This document shows positions 50,903 through 58,897 of a stretch of DNA of 64,000 nt, one piece after another. The notes beneath the pieces are model-generated. The model was not told the origin of the DNA and made no database searches. It saw nothing but the letters and a program-made list of their open reading frames with translations. The position numbers and the translations under genes were made by a program. Within the stretch, counting starts at the first letter, position 1, and each line of letters starts with the position of its first letter. Source of the DNA: Salinarchaeum sp. IM2453 (lineage in GTDB: Archaea; Halobacteriota; Halobacteria; Halobacteriales; Salinarchaeaceae); the NCBI RefSeq assembly GCF_019693215.1, contig NZ_CP081183.1, positions 248,001 to 312,000 on the forward strand, read 5' to 3'.

Positions 50903-50928
50903 GGATACTCAAAGAATAGGTGTGAGAT

Positions 50929-51537
50929 GTGGGAATATACGATAGATATCTTGCATTGCGGGTTCGAACACAGTCCTCCTCACCGCCGGATCACGTTGCA
51001 CTAATTATTACAGAACGTGATCTGTTGGAGCCAGATGCATTTGAGACACTTGAGGAGTTTTTTGAGTGGGCATTTACATACGGAGCATCGACAATTACTG
51101 TCTATGTAAGTGTGTTAGATGAAGGAGCAATTCCATCATTAAGGCACTCGCTATCACAGGTATCAGCACCAAAGCCAGTGTCAATTCACGGACCGAATGA
51201 TGAAACATATCAGGATGCTCCGATACAGATCAGTGTTGGATTAGGCGGAAAACACGAGTTTACAGAGGCAGTACAAGAGATTGCAGAACGAGCGGTTAAT
51301 GGGGAGCTTAACCCAGAAGAGATATCAGAACAAGATATCGAGCAGTCTCTAGCGTTTCCAGAGGCACCTGATCTGATAATCAAAACTGGGGAAGAACGGC
51401 TATCCGACTTTATGATCTGGCAATCAGTCTACTCTGAGCTATACTTTACAGATGTTAACTGGCGTGATTTCCGACGTCGTGATTTCCTACGTGCAATTAG
51501 AGAATACAAAAACAGAACCCGTCGGTTTGGAGAATAA
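50929..51537 (+). CDS. cis-prenyltransferase (UppS)-like protein lacking the catalytic Asp motif
   Basis: The C-terminal half is clearly undecaprenyl diphosphate synthase-like: PDLIIKTGEERLSDFMIWQ (149-165), YSELYF (168-173, with Glu170 for Mg) and DFRRRDFLRAIREY. At the N-terminus, where active enzymes have HVAxIMDGNGRWA with the essential Asp, this protein has HVALIITERDLLE (22-34), so the catalytic Asp and Asn are missing; the first Arg of IRTSGE is Lys152. At 202 residues it is shorter than UppS (about 250-310). It may be a non-catalytic partner like NgBR/Nus1 of eukaryotes, or a divergent enzyme. Start is GTG 50929. Confidence 0.75.
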   Translation: MGIYDRYLALRVRTQSSSPPDHVALIITERDLLEPDAFETLEEFFEWAFTYGASTITVYVSVLDEGAIPSLRHSLSQVSAPKPVSIHGPNDETYQDAPIQISVGLGGKHEFTEAVQEIAERAVNGELNPEEISEQDIEQSLAFPEAPDLIIKTGEERLSDFMIWQSVYSELYFTDVNWRDFRRRDFLRAIREYKNRTRRFGE

Positions 51538-51740
51538 ACTATTCACTCATAGTCTAAGCAGGCGTACCGACTTCCAGCGGAGCCAAAAGAATACGGTAGA
51601 GTGATCAGACAACATTTGACCATCTACATGGATTAATCGGTGTAGGTAATAAATATTGTGAAGATCTTGTCAGAACAAGTGGACAATGATAAATGCATTG
51701 TATGAAAAACTAGGCAATATTCTATACAAGAACCCACCAT

Positions 51741-51750
51741 TTTTATACTT
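51741..51750 (+). promoter_or_regulatory. TATA box of the cold-shock gene
   Basis: ttttatactt is centred about 27 bases before ATG 51773, indicating a leaderless transcript starting at that codon. It rules out the longer frame that opens at 51686. Confidence 0.55.
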
Positions 51751-51772
51751 GTGTCACTTCGGTACAGATGCA

Positions 51773-51967
51773 ATGCCAAGCGGAACGGTTGATTTTTTCA
51801 ACGATTCTGGCGGTTACGGATTCATCGATACTGACGCCTCTGACGAGGACGTATTCTTCCACATGGAAGACATCGGCGGCCCAGACCTTGAAGAAGGTCA
51901 GGAAGTCGAGTTTGAGATCGTGGAAGCCGACAAAGGCCCACGAGCGAAGAATCTAACTCGCCTGTAG
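51773..51967 (+). CDS. cspA: Cold-shock domain protein (CspA family)
   Basis: A 64-residue single cold-shock domain: MPSGTVDFFNDSGGYGFIDT contains RNP1-like GGYGFI, and EDVFFHMEDI is RNP2. It binds single-stranded RNA or DNA and acts as RNA chaperone. Length and sequence are typical of haloarchaea, where CspA proteins are abundant. Start at 51773 is supported by the TATA box 27 bases upstream and by the domain boundary. Confidence 0.93.
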   Translation: MPSGTVDFFNDSGGYGFIDTDASDEDVFFHMEDIGGPDLEEGQEVEFEIVEADKGPRAKNLTRL

Positions 51968-52121
51968 AGCGACTAGTTTTGACAAGGAGATAACTGCGCA
52001 CTAGCGTGTCTAGTGCGTTGGAAATTATTCACCGTACAGTAGCAACACTGTCATAGGTGCATGATATCGGGGGCTTTCGCCAGTCTCTTCTATGGGAGAG
52101 TCAAAGACATAAGTAGCAATT

Positions 52122-52559
52122 ATGAGTGACGATCCCTCTGCAGAAGTTGTTGATCCAGACCTGTATCATCGTACCCAGCGACTGCTAAAGCCGGGAGATA
52201 TAGAACTGGAAGGTCTAATCATACATTCTGAGATTCCTGGGTCAGATGATATGGAAATGACTGATTTAACAATAGAGATTGGCGACATCATTGCGTCACA
52301 TGCTACAGATAAGGAAGTATATGTTTACTCTGGAACAGACGACCCAGAATTTGCGTCAAATCAGCATCAAGGATTGACAATTGATGGCGATGAGTTTGTC
52401 TGGGAATGTCAGCAACTCCTTCGAAACGGGACATATGACATTGTGTTCTACTATGAGGCTGAGACTGACAGTGACGCGATTGTTAAGGAGGTAACTGCAG
52501 AATATGAGGTTCAAGCAGTACCTGTTGAAAATGCAGAAGAACAAGAAGACGAAGAGTAA
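52122..52559 (+). CDS. Haloarchaeal protein of unknown function (DUF5778-like)
   Basis: A 145-residue acidic soluble protein with LYHRTQRLLKPGDIELEGLI, VYVYSGTDDPEFASNQHQGL and EFVWECQQLLRNGTYDIVFY, which match the haloarchaeal DUF5778 family from memory. No catalytic motif is visible. The C-terminus is a Glu/Asp tail. It is convergent with the TRAM-domain gene, 13 bases apart. The region before its start (gggagagtcaaagac) has no clear Shine-Dalgarno. Confidence 0.7.
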   Translation: MSDDPSAEVVDPDLYHRTQRLLKPGDIELEGLIIHSEIPGSDDMEMTDLTIEIGDIIASHATDKEVYVYSGTDDPEFASNQHQGLTIDGDEFVWECQQLLRNGTYDIVFYYEAETDSDAIVKEVTAEYEVQAVPVENAEEQEDEE

Positions 52560-52572
52560 AATTCAGATGCAG

Positions 52573-52845
52573 TTAGCCTGAATAGGAACTTTCTCCAACG
52601 ACCTTGACAAATTCTCCTTCTCCGACAGACCGATCAGAATCGAATGACGTAACGCGCACACGAACTTGTTTGCCCTTATGTTTTTTAGGGAGATCATTGA
52701 CGTAAAGTTGTGTGTCTCCAATCCGAGCAAGACCACGTTGACCGTCGTGTTCTGAGACAAAGACATCAACAGTGCTGTCGACATCAAGCGTTGGGCGTCC
52801 GGTTCGGAACTTCCAGCCTTTGAGATATTTTTTGAAGAAGCTCAT
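52573..52845 (-). CDS. TRAM-domain small protein (DUF7513-like)
   Basis: A 90-residue protein with a TRAM-like beta-barrel: VDVFVSEHDGQRGLARIGDT, VNDLPKKHKGKQVRVRVTSF and GEGEFVKVV. TRAM domains bind RNA, and single-TRAM proteins are known archaeal cold-responsive RNA chaperones; this one has an N-terminal basic-aromatic extension (SFFKKYLKGWKFRTGRP). Its ATG overlaps the stop of the NhaC antiporter gene (ATGA), so it is translated from the transporter mRNA. Why the two are coupled is unclear. Confidence 0.7.
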   Translation of the reverse strand: MSFFKKYLKGWKFRTGRPTLDVDSTVDVFVSEHDGQRGLARIGDTQLYVNDLPKKHKGKQVRVRVTSFDSDRSVGEGEFVKVVGESSYSG

Positions 52846-54392
52846 AGGTTCATCACATCCTCACTTTCGCGGTCAGTAATGTATTCACGGCCAAATCCTG
52901 TAATTGCTGCGATGATAAAGACAGCTAACAGTAACCAGCCTTGGAACACAAACGGAACAACCTCGATTGGATTTACAACAGCCTCTGCAGGGAACCAATC
53001 AAAGTCATCAGGGAGAGAGCTCATAGCCTCAAACCCAACTAACACACCACCAGACCATGGGAAGATGTATCCAAGTGCGGCTGTCTGCGCATCAAGGATA
53101 TTAGCTCGGCGATAGCTGTTAAGATTAAATCGCTCTCCAACACGGGAGATATACGGTCCAATAGCAATTTCGGCAGCAGTGTTAATCGTAATTGCAGAGT
53201 TAATTAATGCTGCAGTGCCGACCATTGTCAACTCGGCTCGACGTACTGTCGTTGCCAGCTTGTCGTATGTGAAGTCTAAGATTGCTCTGAAGGCTCCACC
53301 TCGCATCATGATCTGTGCACCGGCAACAATAAGCAACACCAGCACAGAGAGGTCAACAAAACCGACAATGCCTTCATACAGGCTACCAGAGACGGTCGCC
53401 TGATCTGCAGTCTCAACAATCTCAATGATTGCTATTTCACCGACAACATCTGCAAGTGGGGCAGATTCAGGTGCAGTGAACTGAACAATATCGCCAGCGC
53501 TTGAAAGGTTGAAGACCAAATTAAGCGCAATTGCGACAACAATTCCCCAGGAAATAGCCTCAACAATATGACGGCCAGCAATAGCAGCGCCAATGACAAC
53601 AAACATCGAGAGTAGATGTACCAGCCCGAGAGGATCACTCTGTTCGTTGAGTGCCTCCAGAGCTTGTTCTCCGACACCTTCGTAGACAGGGAGCGTACTG
53701 CTAACGAAGATGAAAAGTGGGAACGCTATTGCAGCAGCAATAATCACGTATTTGAACCGACTGGCAACGACGCCTCCGATATCAGCATCTTGGGTGACAG
53801 CACTAACGATTGTGGTGTCACTGACTGGTGCAAGATTATCACCGAAAATAGCGCCGGAAAGGATAGCACCAAACATGAGCACTGGATCTGCGCCGAGCGC
53901 AATTCCAGCTGGGAAGAACAGCGTAACGAAAGCGATTGTCGCACCATACCCAGTACCAATACCAGTCGTTAACAATGCAGCAAGAAGGAACGTAAGTGCA
54001 GGGAAAAGAAGCGAACCAACTTCAAGCGCATCAGCCGCCCAAACTAATCCTTCTACGAAATCACCAGCCTGCAGCGTTTCAGAGAACATGCCTGCCCACA
54101 GCCACGCAACAATCGCTGTGACAGCCACCGGCTGTGTCATGCCCTCGAAAATTGTATTTGCGTATGTTTTCCATGACCCCTTTACAAAGAACATTCCAAG
54201 GATCAGTCCAATCGCCATCCCGACAATCAGCCCGGCAGTGTCTGAGACATACCAAAATGCTGTCTGGAAGATTGCCCAGATGATAAAAAACACGATTGGA
54301 ATTGCACTCATCCCTCGCCCCCCGTAAAATTCTATCGAGGGGCTGTCGTCTGCCTGTATCGCGCTATCACGAACAGGATCCTGTTCTGACAT
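52842..54392 (-). CDS. nhaC: NhaC family Na+/H+ antiporter
   Basis: A 516-residue membrane protein of the NhaC/ion transporter superfamily, expected to exchange Na+ (or an organic anion pair such as malate/lactate) for H+. It has about eleven hydrophobic segments; family landmarks are TTGIGTGYGATIAFVTLFFP, GAILSGAIFGDNLAPVSDTT (the conserved GDxxSPxSDTT-like loop) and GPYISRVGERFNLNSYRRAN. The substrate cannot be settled from sequence. Start ATG 54392 (MSEQDPVRD). It is the first gene of a two-gene unit with the TRAM-domain protein. Confidence 0.88.
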   Translation of the reverse strand: MSEQDPVRDSAIQADDSPSIEFYGGRGMSAIPIVFFIIWAIFQTAFWYVSDTAGLIVGMAIGLILGMFFVKGSWKTYANTIFEGMTQPVAVTAIVAWLWAGMFSETLQAGDFVEGLVWAADALEVGSLLFPALTFLLAALLTTGIGTGYGATIAFVTLFFPAGIALGADPVLMFGAILSGAIFGDNLAPVSDTTIVSAVTQDADIGGVVASRFKYVIIAAAIAFPLFIFVSSTLPVYEGVGEQALEALNEQSDPLGLVHLLSMFVVIGAAIAGRHIVEAISWGIVVAIALNLVFNLSSAGDIVQFTAPESAPLADVVGEIAIIEIVETADQATVSGSLYEGIVGFVDLSVLVLLIVAGAQIMMRGGAFRAILDFTYDKLATTVRRAELTMVGTAALINSAITINTAAEIAIGPYISRVGERFNLNSYRRANILDAQTAALGYIFPWSGGVLVGFEAMSSLPDDFDWFPAEAVVNPIEVVPFVFQGWLLLAVFIIAAITGFGREYITDRESEDVMNL

Positions 54393-54524
54393 GCAATCTG
54401 GCGTATGTACTCAGCACATAAGAACATATATTTACAAGATATATTCGCTAAAATAATGACTAAAATTTTATTGAAGACTTCACCAATTGAGAAAGTAGCC
54501 TAGACACTATATATTAACTCCCGC

Positions 54525-54560
54525 GGTTCAAGCCCCGGGGCAGTCGCCTTGACTGCCTGT
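54525..54560 (+). repeat. Intergenic palindromic repeat, copy 4
   Basis: Contains gttcaagccccggggcagtc then gccttgactgcctgta: the caagcccc...ggca...cgccttga pattern of copies 2 and 3, with a perfect gccccggggc palindrome. It lies in the gap between the universal stress protein and the NhaC gene. Confidence 0.5.
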
Positions 54561-54598
54561 ATATATGATATTCAAATCATAGCTTCGGAAGGGGAACA

Positions 54599-54618
54599 CT
54601 CACGGATTCAGCCGTGAG
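54599..54618. terminator. Hairpin behind the universal stress protein gene
   Basis: ctcacgg / ccgtgag form a perfect 7-bp stem with a 6-base loop, seven bases beyond the stop of the universal stress protein gene (minus strand). Its position suggests a terminator. Confidence 0.4.
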
Positions 54619-54624
54619 AAGAGA

Positions 54625-55056
54625 TTACTCTTCTCTGACAACAAGAACAGGAGCCGAGGCATTGTCTACAACTCGTTCGGAAACACTACCAAGAGATTTG
54701 ACTTTTTCGCGAGGAGATTTTCCATGTGAGCCGACGACGATAAGGTCAATATTATTGCTAGTGGTATAATCAAGAATTTCTTTCCATGGGGTCCCCTCCT
54801 CAATTGTTGTCGTTACATCGAGGCCAGCAGCAGTTGCTTCTGTTTCAAGTTGTGCAAGCGCATTTTCGCCCTCAGACTGAAGTGACCCGCGAATATCAGA
54901 CTGTGAGTCTTCGGCCGCAGCAAGAACAATGCGTGAATCAACAATATAGAGGCCATGAACTGTTGCTTCTGAAGATTTAGCGACTTTGAATCCATGTGTC
55001 GCTGCAGTCATTGATTGGTCACTGCCATCAGTGGCAACCAAGATATCCCTGTACAT
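54625..55056 (-). CDS. Universal stress protein (UspA family)
   Basis: A 143-residue single UspA domain: MYRDILVATDGSDQSMTAAT at the N-terminus and the ATP-binding signature GSHGKSPREKVKSLGSVSE (G-2x-G-9x-G-S) near the C-terminus, so it is the ATP-binding class. ATG 55056 is chosen because the longer frame from 55131 would run into the tRNA gene and the family begins at this Met. Role in stress response is inferred from the family. Haloarchaea have many paralogues. Confidence 0.92.
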   Translation of the reverse strand: MYRDILVATDGSDQSMTAATHGFKVAKSSEATVHGLYIVDSRIVLAAAEDSQSDIRGSLQSEGENALAQLETEATAAGLDVTTTIEEGTPWKEILDYTTSNNIDLIVVGSHGKSPREKVKSLGSVSERVVDNASAPVLVVREE

Positions 55057-55126
55057 AGATACTAGTTTGTAGGCAGGTGATATAGATATACGGGTCGCTA
55101 AGGGAAGATGAAATAAGGAAAATGAG

Positions 55127-55201
55127 TGCACCGCCAGGGATTTGAACCCTGGTCATCGGCTCGAAAGGCCAATATGATTGGCCGGACTACACCAGCGGTG
55201 C
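55127..55201 (-). tRNA. tRNA-Glu (anticodon UUC)
   Basis: Read on the minus strand, acceptor gcaccgc (55201-55195) pairs perfectly with gcggtgc (55134-55128); the discriminator is A. The anticodon stem ttggc/gccga encloses loop ctttcga with anticodon ttc; the T arm is caggg-ttcaaat-ccctg. The D arm pairing is weaker but acceptable. CCA is not encoded. There is no intron. The next gene downstream is the universal stress protein. Confidence 0.93.
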
Positions 55202-55563
55202 GCTACATTGATTCATTGTCCATTAGTCATTAAAAGCCTTCCGTAATGTGATTACAGAGATGAAAGACAACAACTCACATGCGAAGTGAGTCCATCAAAC
55301 GATCATCAGTTATTGAAGTTGCAAAACCTATTCAATATCCGATACGGTTACAGTCGAAACAGACTTGCTGTGCTTCCGGACTGAATCAAGAAGTTGTATC
55401 ACTAACAACTGTTATAAGAATGGATATGACGAAGGTTCATTGATGTTCTCCCCCGAATAAAGCCGGAAGTTCGCTCAAAACCGCTGCAAGTGTATGATTA
55501 CAAGGTACCGGCAGGTTCAGGGAATAACAAAATGTGTTTACAGACGTGTGCTAAGCGTTGTAT
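55202..55563. other. Long intergenic region between tRNA-Glu and the YeeE genes
   Basis: About 360 bases without a gene. Near the tRNA, gcttttaatgac on the minus strand (about 55227-55238) may be the tRNA TATA box. An inverted repeat ctcac/gtgag lies near 55272-55290. The stretch gaataaagccggaagttcgct near 55455 resembles transposon-end debris such as that near 41500. I see no protein-coding frame. Confidence 0.4.
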
Positions 55564-56070
55564 ATGTTTGGTATATTCGACGTACTACTTTTTATACCGA
55601 TGTGGGATGAACTCTTTCCAAAGGGGATTGAGCAATACCTTGTGGGCGGCATTTTCATTGGAGTTGGTACCGCTGTTATTTACTGGGGGACAGGGATTAT
55701 CGCTGGCGCGAGTACGTTTTTAGAGTCGACATTGTCGTATGTCTCAAGACTTGATCGGTTTCAACAGACAAGGTTTGTACTGACACGCGACTGGCGCGTG
55801 GTTTTTACACTTGGCATCGTGCTTGGGGCAGCAATCTATCAGACACTACTAGTTGGAGAGATATGGACAACTGACGTACAGTGGTGGCGGTTGTTAGTTG
55901 GAGGGGTATTGATTGGTATTGGAACACGCGTTGGAAAGGGGTGTACCTCTGGACATGGAATTTGTGGAGTCGGGTCGTTTTCACATGCCTCATTGGTTAA
56001 TGTAGCTGTGTTTCTGCTGATTGCGATTGGAACAGCATTAACGGTTCAGGCAGTGGGGGTGACGCCATGA
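55564..56070 (+). CDS. YeeE/YedE family sulfur transporter, N-terminal half
   Basis: A 168-residue membrane protein with about five hydrophobic segments and the family motif GKGCTSGHGICGVGSFS near residue 125, whose Cys residues conduct thiosulfate in the bacterial YeeE. In haloarchaea the transporter is split in two genes, and this is the first half. Start ATG 55564 (MFGIFDVLL) or the later ATG at 55600 (MWDELFP). It overlaps the second half by four bases (ATGA), so both are made together. Confidence 0.82.
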   Translation: MFGIFDVLLFIPMWDELFPKGIEQYLVGGIFIGVGTAVIYWGTGIIAGASTFLESTLSYVSRLDRFQQTRFVLTRDWRVVFTLGIVLGAAIYQTLLVGEIWTTDVQWWRLLVGGVLIGIGTRVGKGCTSGHGICGVGSFSHASLVNVAVFLLIAIGTALTVQAVGVTP

Positions 56071-56495
56071 CAGAAGCAGAACACCCAGCGTTTCTGCCAT
56101 TGATTTTCGCAGGTGGTCTACTGTTTGGGTTCGGTCTTGGATACAGTGAAATGGCGCAGCCGGAAGTAGTTTTGTCGTTCCTGCAGTTGAGGGACCTTGG
56201 ACTACTGTTTGTGATGGGCGGGGGCGCCGGTGTCATGATTATCAGTTTTTATTTAGCCCCACGGATTGTTGGTAATGCACCTTTGACAAACGCATCATAC
56301 GGTCGGCGTATCAAGTCACTCGATCAAAACGTGTTATATGGCGGCGTAATCTTCGGCATTGGGTGGGGACTTTCAGGAGTATGCCCTGGGGCAGGATATG
56401 CAAGTCTTGGCATTGGAAATTACCCAATTTTGCTGGCCATTGGAGGCATGTTCATTGGAGCATATCTACAGGGATACTGGCGGTCAAACGGATAA
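56067..56495 (+). CDS. YeeE/YedE family sulfur transporter, C-terminal half
   Basis: A 142-residue membrane protein with four hydrophobic segments and the second pseudo-repeat motif GLSGVCPGAGYASLGIG near residue 115, containing the conserved Cys. It begins MTEAEHPAFLPLIFAGGLLF. Together with the preceding gene it would form a complete transporter for thiosulfate or another sulfur compound; the second-half motif with Cys-Pro-Gly is the typical partner of GKGCTSGHG. Confidence 0.82.
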   Translation: MTEAEHPAFLPLIFAGGLLFGFGLGYSEMAQPEVVLSFLQLRDLGLLFVMGGGAGVMIISFYLAPRIVGNAPLTNASYGRRIKSLDQNVLYGGVIFGIGWGLSGVCPGAGYASLGIGNYPILLAIGGMFIGAYLQGYWRSNG

Positions 56496-56661
56496 TGTGA
56501 GCATTGATATTAATCATATTCAGATTAGCCATTCAACGCAACGATGACCGCTCTTTGCCGATAGAGTACGCCGGGGGCACTGGAATCGATCCTGAGATAC
56601 TTTGCCACAAATATGCTGTCGATAGAAAAACATTCACATGCTGGTAAAGCAACAGAGAGGT

Positions 56662-57390
56662 ATGAAGCAAATTCGGTTTCGAGATCCAGCCGGTGCTGTA
56701 CGCACAGGGCAATGGGAAGAAGGTGTAATCAAATTTGGGGATAGCACGTACAGTCCAGATGACATAGATATTCTTCCGCCATGTGAGCCAACAAAGATCG
56801 TTTGTGTAGGAAAAAACTACGCTGCACATGCTGATGAATTGGACTCAGAGGTCCCAGATCGTCCACTTTTGTTTTTAAAGCCACCTAATACTGTTGCTGG
56901 ACACACAGATACAATTCAGCTGCCAGAAGGAAAAGAGCGCGTAGACTATGAGGCGGAACTAGCCGTTGTGATTGGATCGCAGTGTCGAAATGTTGATCCG
57001 AAAGATGCAAAAGAAGTCATCGCTGGCTATACCTGCGGGGTAGATCTCTCAAACCGAGATGATCAGTGGGAGGAGCAAAACTGGATACGCGGAAAGGCAT
57101 TTGATGGAGCAGCGCCTCTTGGACCTGTGCTTGCGTCTCCGGATGAGCTACCAGATGATGCACAGGTTCAGCTATGGGTGAACGATGAGCAACGGCAGGA
57201 TGCGTCTATCGAGCAGTTGTACTTCTCAATTGAGGATCTCATTGCTGAAATAACGGAGTATATGACTTTAGAGCCGGGTGATGTGATTATGACTGGAACA
57301 CCAGAAGGGGTCGGTCCGCTATCTGATGGTGATGAGGTGCGCGTTCAGGTTGAAGGAGTTGGTGAGCTCAGACACACAGTCAAGCGTTGA
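56662..57390 (+). CDS. Fumarylacetoacetate hydrolase (FAH) family enzyme
   Basis: A 242-residue FAH-fold protein: IVCVGKNYAAHADELDSEVP, DYEAELAVVIG with the metal-binding Glu pair, GYTCGVDLSNRDDQ with the metal Asp, KAFDGAAPLGPVLASPDELP and PGDVIMTGTPEGVGPLSDGD. This core is shared by fumarylpyruvate hydrolases, acylpyruvases and oxaloacetate decarboxylases, so the reaction cannot be fixed. ATG 56662 (MKQIRFRDPAGAVR) is preferred over ATG 56638 because it matches the usual haloarchaeal N-terminus. It stands alone. Confidence 0.85.
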   Translation: MKQIRFRDPAGAVRTGQWEEGVIKFGDSTYSPDDIDILPPCEPTKIVCVGKNYAAHADELDSEVPDRPLLFLKPPNTVAGHTDTIQLPEGKERVDYEAELAVVIGSQCRNVDPKDAKEVIAGYTCGVDLSNRDDQWEEQNWIRGKAFDGAAPLGPVLASPDELPDDAQVQLWVNDEQRQDASIEQLYFSIEDLIAEITEYMTLEPGDVIMTGTPEGVGPLSDGDEVRVQVEGVGELRHTVKR

Positions 57391-57414
57391 ATATAAGCGA
57401 GTCGGCGGCAGTAT

Positions 57415-58161
57415 TCATTCGATTGTGTTAACAAACAGGGATTGGTGAAGCTCTGTTGTGACAGCGTCCATAAGCGGTTTCATATTCACAGTATCTTCTT
57501 GATTGTATTTGATTAGTGTTTCAAGCGCTCCATCTTTTCCCGATTGGTATTCATACCATAAGCGAACAGCATCTTTACCGGAGATATCAGGCGATTCACG
57601 GGAGATGCCAAATTGCTGTTCAAGTTCAGAGAGCGTGCAAGAATATCCGACTCGACGGGCTAAAAACATCAGATCAACGTGAGGGCGATCGAAAGTTACA
57701 TCAAATGATTTCCGTAGAAACGGCAAGTCAAACCGCGAGCCATTAAATGTAACAAGCAAACACGCATTATCAATTCTGGCCTGTAACTGGTCAGCGGTAA
57801 GATCGTGTCCCTGTACGAGAGTCTCAGTGGATCCATCTTGGTGTATTGAGACGGTAGTTACAGTATTGTTTTGCTGATCTAAGCCAGTGGTTTCAATGTC
57901 AATGAACGCAGTATTTGATCGAAAATTTTCATACAAGCGCCAATGCTCAGAATCAGGAACGGACTGACAGAAGAAATTTGGATTCTCTCGGTCAAGATGT
58001 TGTGATGCCTGATCGATGTAGGCATTGATATTCTGTGCTCGAGTAGGACCGACGACATCGCCAGAGAAATCTTCCCAGTGTGTTATGCCATGTTGCCAGA
58101 GTTTTTGTTCGGTCTTCTCCCCAACCCCTGATGCAGGTATGAAACTATTCTCAATTCGCAC
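57415..58161 (-). CDS. RNase H-like (YprB-type) exonuclease domain protein
   Basis: A 248-residue protein. An N-terminal helix-hairpin-like part (FIPASGVGEKTEQKLWQHGI) is followed by a YprB/DnaQ-like RNase H fold: FIDIETTGLDQQNNTVTTVS (Asp-Glu pair), FNGSRFDLPFLRKSF, HVDLMFLARR and KYNQEDTVNM (last Asp). All acidic residues of a 3'-5' exonuclease are present. The start is GTG 58161 (VRIENSFIP): a TATA-like gtttatacc lies about 27 bases upstream on the minus strand, and the longer frame to 58290 would overlap the divergent MinD-like gene. It may act in DNA repair or RNA turnover. Confidence 0.8.
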   Translation of the reverse strand: MRIENSFIPASGVGEKTEQKLWQHGITHWEDFSGDVVGPTRAQNINAYIDQASQHLDRENPNFFCQSVPDSEHWRLYENFRSNTAFIDIETTGLDQQNNTVTTVSIHQDGSTETLVQGHDLTADQLQARIDNACLLVTFNGSRFDLPFLRKSFDVTFDRPHVDLMFLARRVGYSCTLSELEQQFGISRESPDISGKDAVRLWYEYQSGKDGALETLIKYNQEDTVNMKPLMDAVTTELHQSLFVNTIE

Positions 58162-58183
58162 ATGAAAAGAAAAGCCAACAGCA

Positions 58184-58192
58184 GGTATAAAC
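58184..58192 (-). promoter_or_regulatory. TATA box of the YprB-like nuclease
   Basis: On the minus strand gtttatacc is centred about 27 bases upstream of GTG 58161, consistent with a leaderless transcript. The divergent gene starts at 58244, so the two promoters share about 80 bases. Confidence 0.5.
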
Positions 58193-58243
58193 ACCACGGC
58201 ATGTGGCGATAATTTATCAATCAAAACGAGTGCATCCCAGTAT

Positions 58244-58891
58244 ATGATTGGGGTAATCGGTGCCAAAGGAGGTAGCGGCCGGACAACCACTACACTTGGA
58301 GTAGCACAGGCAATAGGAACCAGACAACAGCCAGCACTGGCAGTTGATTGTGATTGGGGAATGCCAGAGTTGCACTTGCTTGCAAATGTTGATCGGTATC
58401 CGATAGCTAAACTCTCAGATCAGGACCAAATTCCAACGCAAAGTCAGGTTCGACGGCCCGATCAGTGGAGTACGGTCCGAGTATTGCCCGCAATAGAGCC
58501 AACGCGAGAACAAGGAATTCAACAGATGTTAGATCAAATGCGCTGGGAAGGCCAAATAATAGTAGACGGACCAAGCGGTGTGGGTCAAACAGTAAGTAGT
58601 ATAATCAAAGCATCAGACCAAGTAATCGTCACCGGTACTGGAACTACGGTAGGGATTCAACAGACAGCTAAGACCATACGGATGGCAAATACACTCGACA
58701 CCCCCGTAATTTCCGCTGTTATCCGTGAAGGAACACCCCCATATAATGCGTTTAATGGAATTATTCCAGAATGTCGAGTTCATACAGTCCCAGAGATTTC
58801 AGACGATCCACTATCGGCAACTGCAACCAAAGACGCGTATCAGGAGATTAGCAACGCTATTGGGAGCGTTGCACAGAAAGAGATGGTGTAA
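58244..58891 (+). CDS. MinD/ParA-like ATPase with Arg in the P-loop
   Basis: A 215-residue deviant-Walker ATPase: MIGVIGAKGGSGRTTTTLGV at the N-terminus has the signature Lys8 but Arg13 where most members have the P-loop Lys (KGGxGKT). ALAVDCDWGMPELHLL follows, then IIVDGPSGVG as Walker B-like, and VIVTGTGTTVGIQQTAKTIR. A C-terminal amphipathic end (NAIGSVAQKEMV) may touch the membrane. Relatives in haloarchaea are MinD paralogues placing surface structures rather than dividing the cell. The role is unknown. It is divergent from the YprB-like nuclease gene. Confidence 0.8.
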   Translation: MIGVIGAKGGSGRTTTTLGVAQAIGTRQQPALAVDCDWGMPELHLLANVDRYPIAKLSDQDQIPTQSQVRRPDQWSTVRVLPAIEPTREQGIQQMLDQMRWEGQIIVDGPSGVGQTVSSIIKASDQVIVTGTGTTVGIQQTAKTIRMANTLDTPVISAVIREGTPPYNAFNGIIPECRVHTVPEISDDPLSATATKDAYQEISNAIGSVAQKEMV

Positions 58892-58897
58892 AATCAG

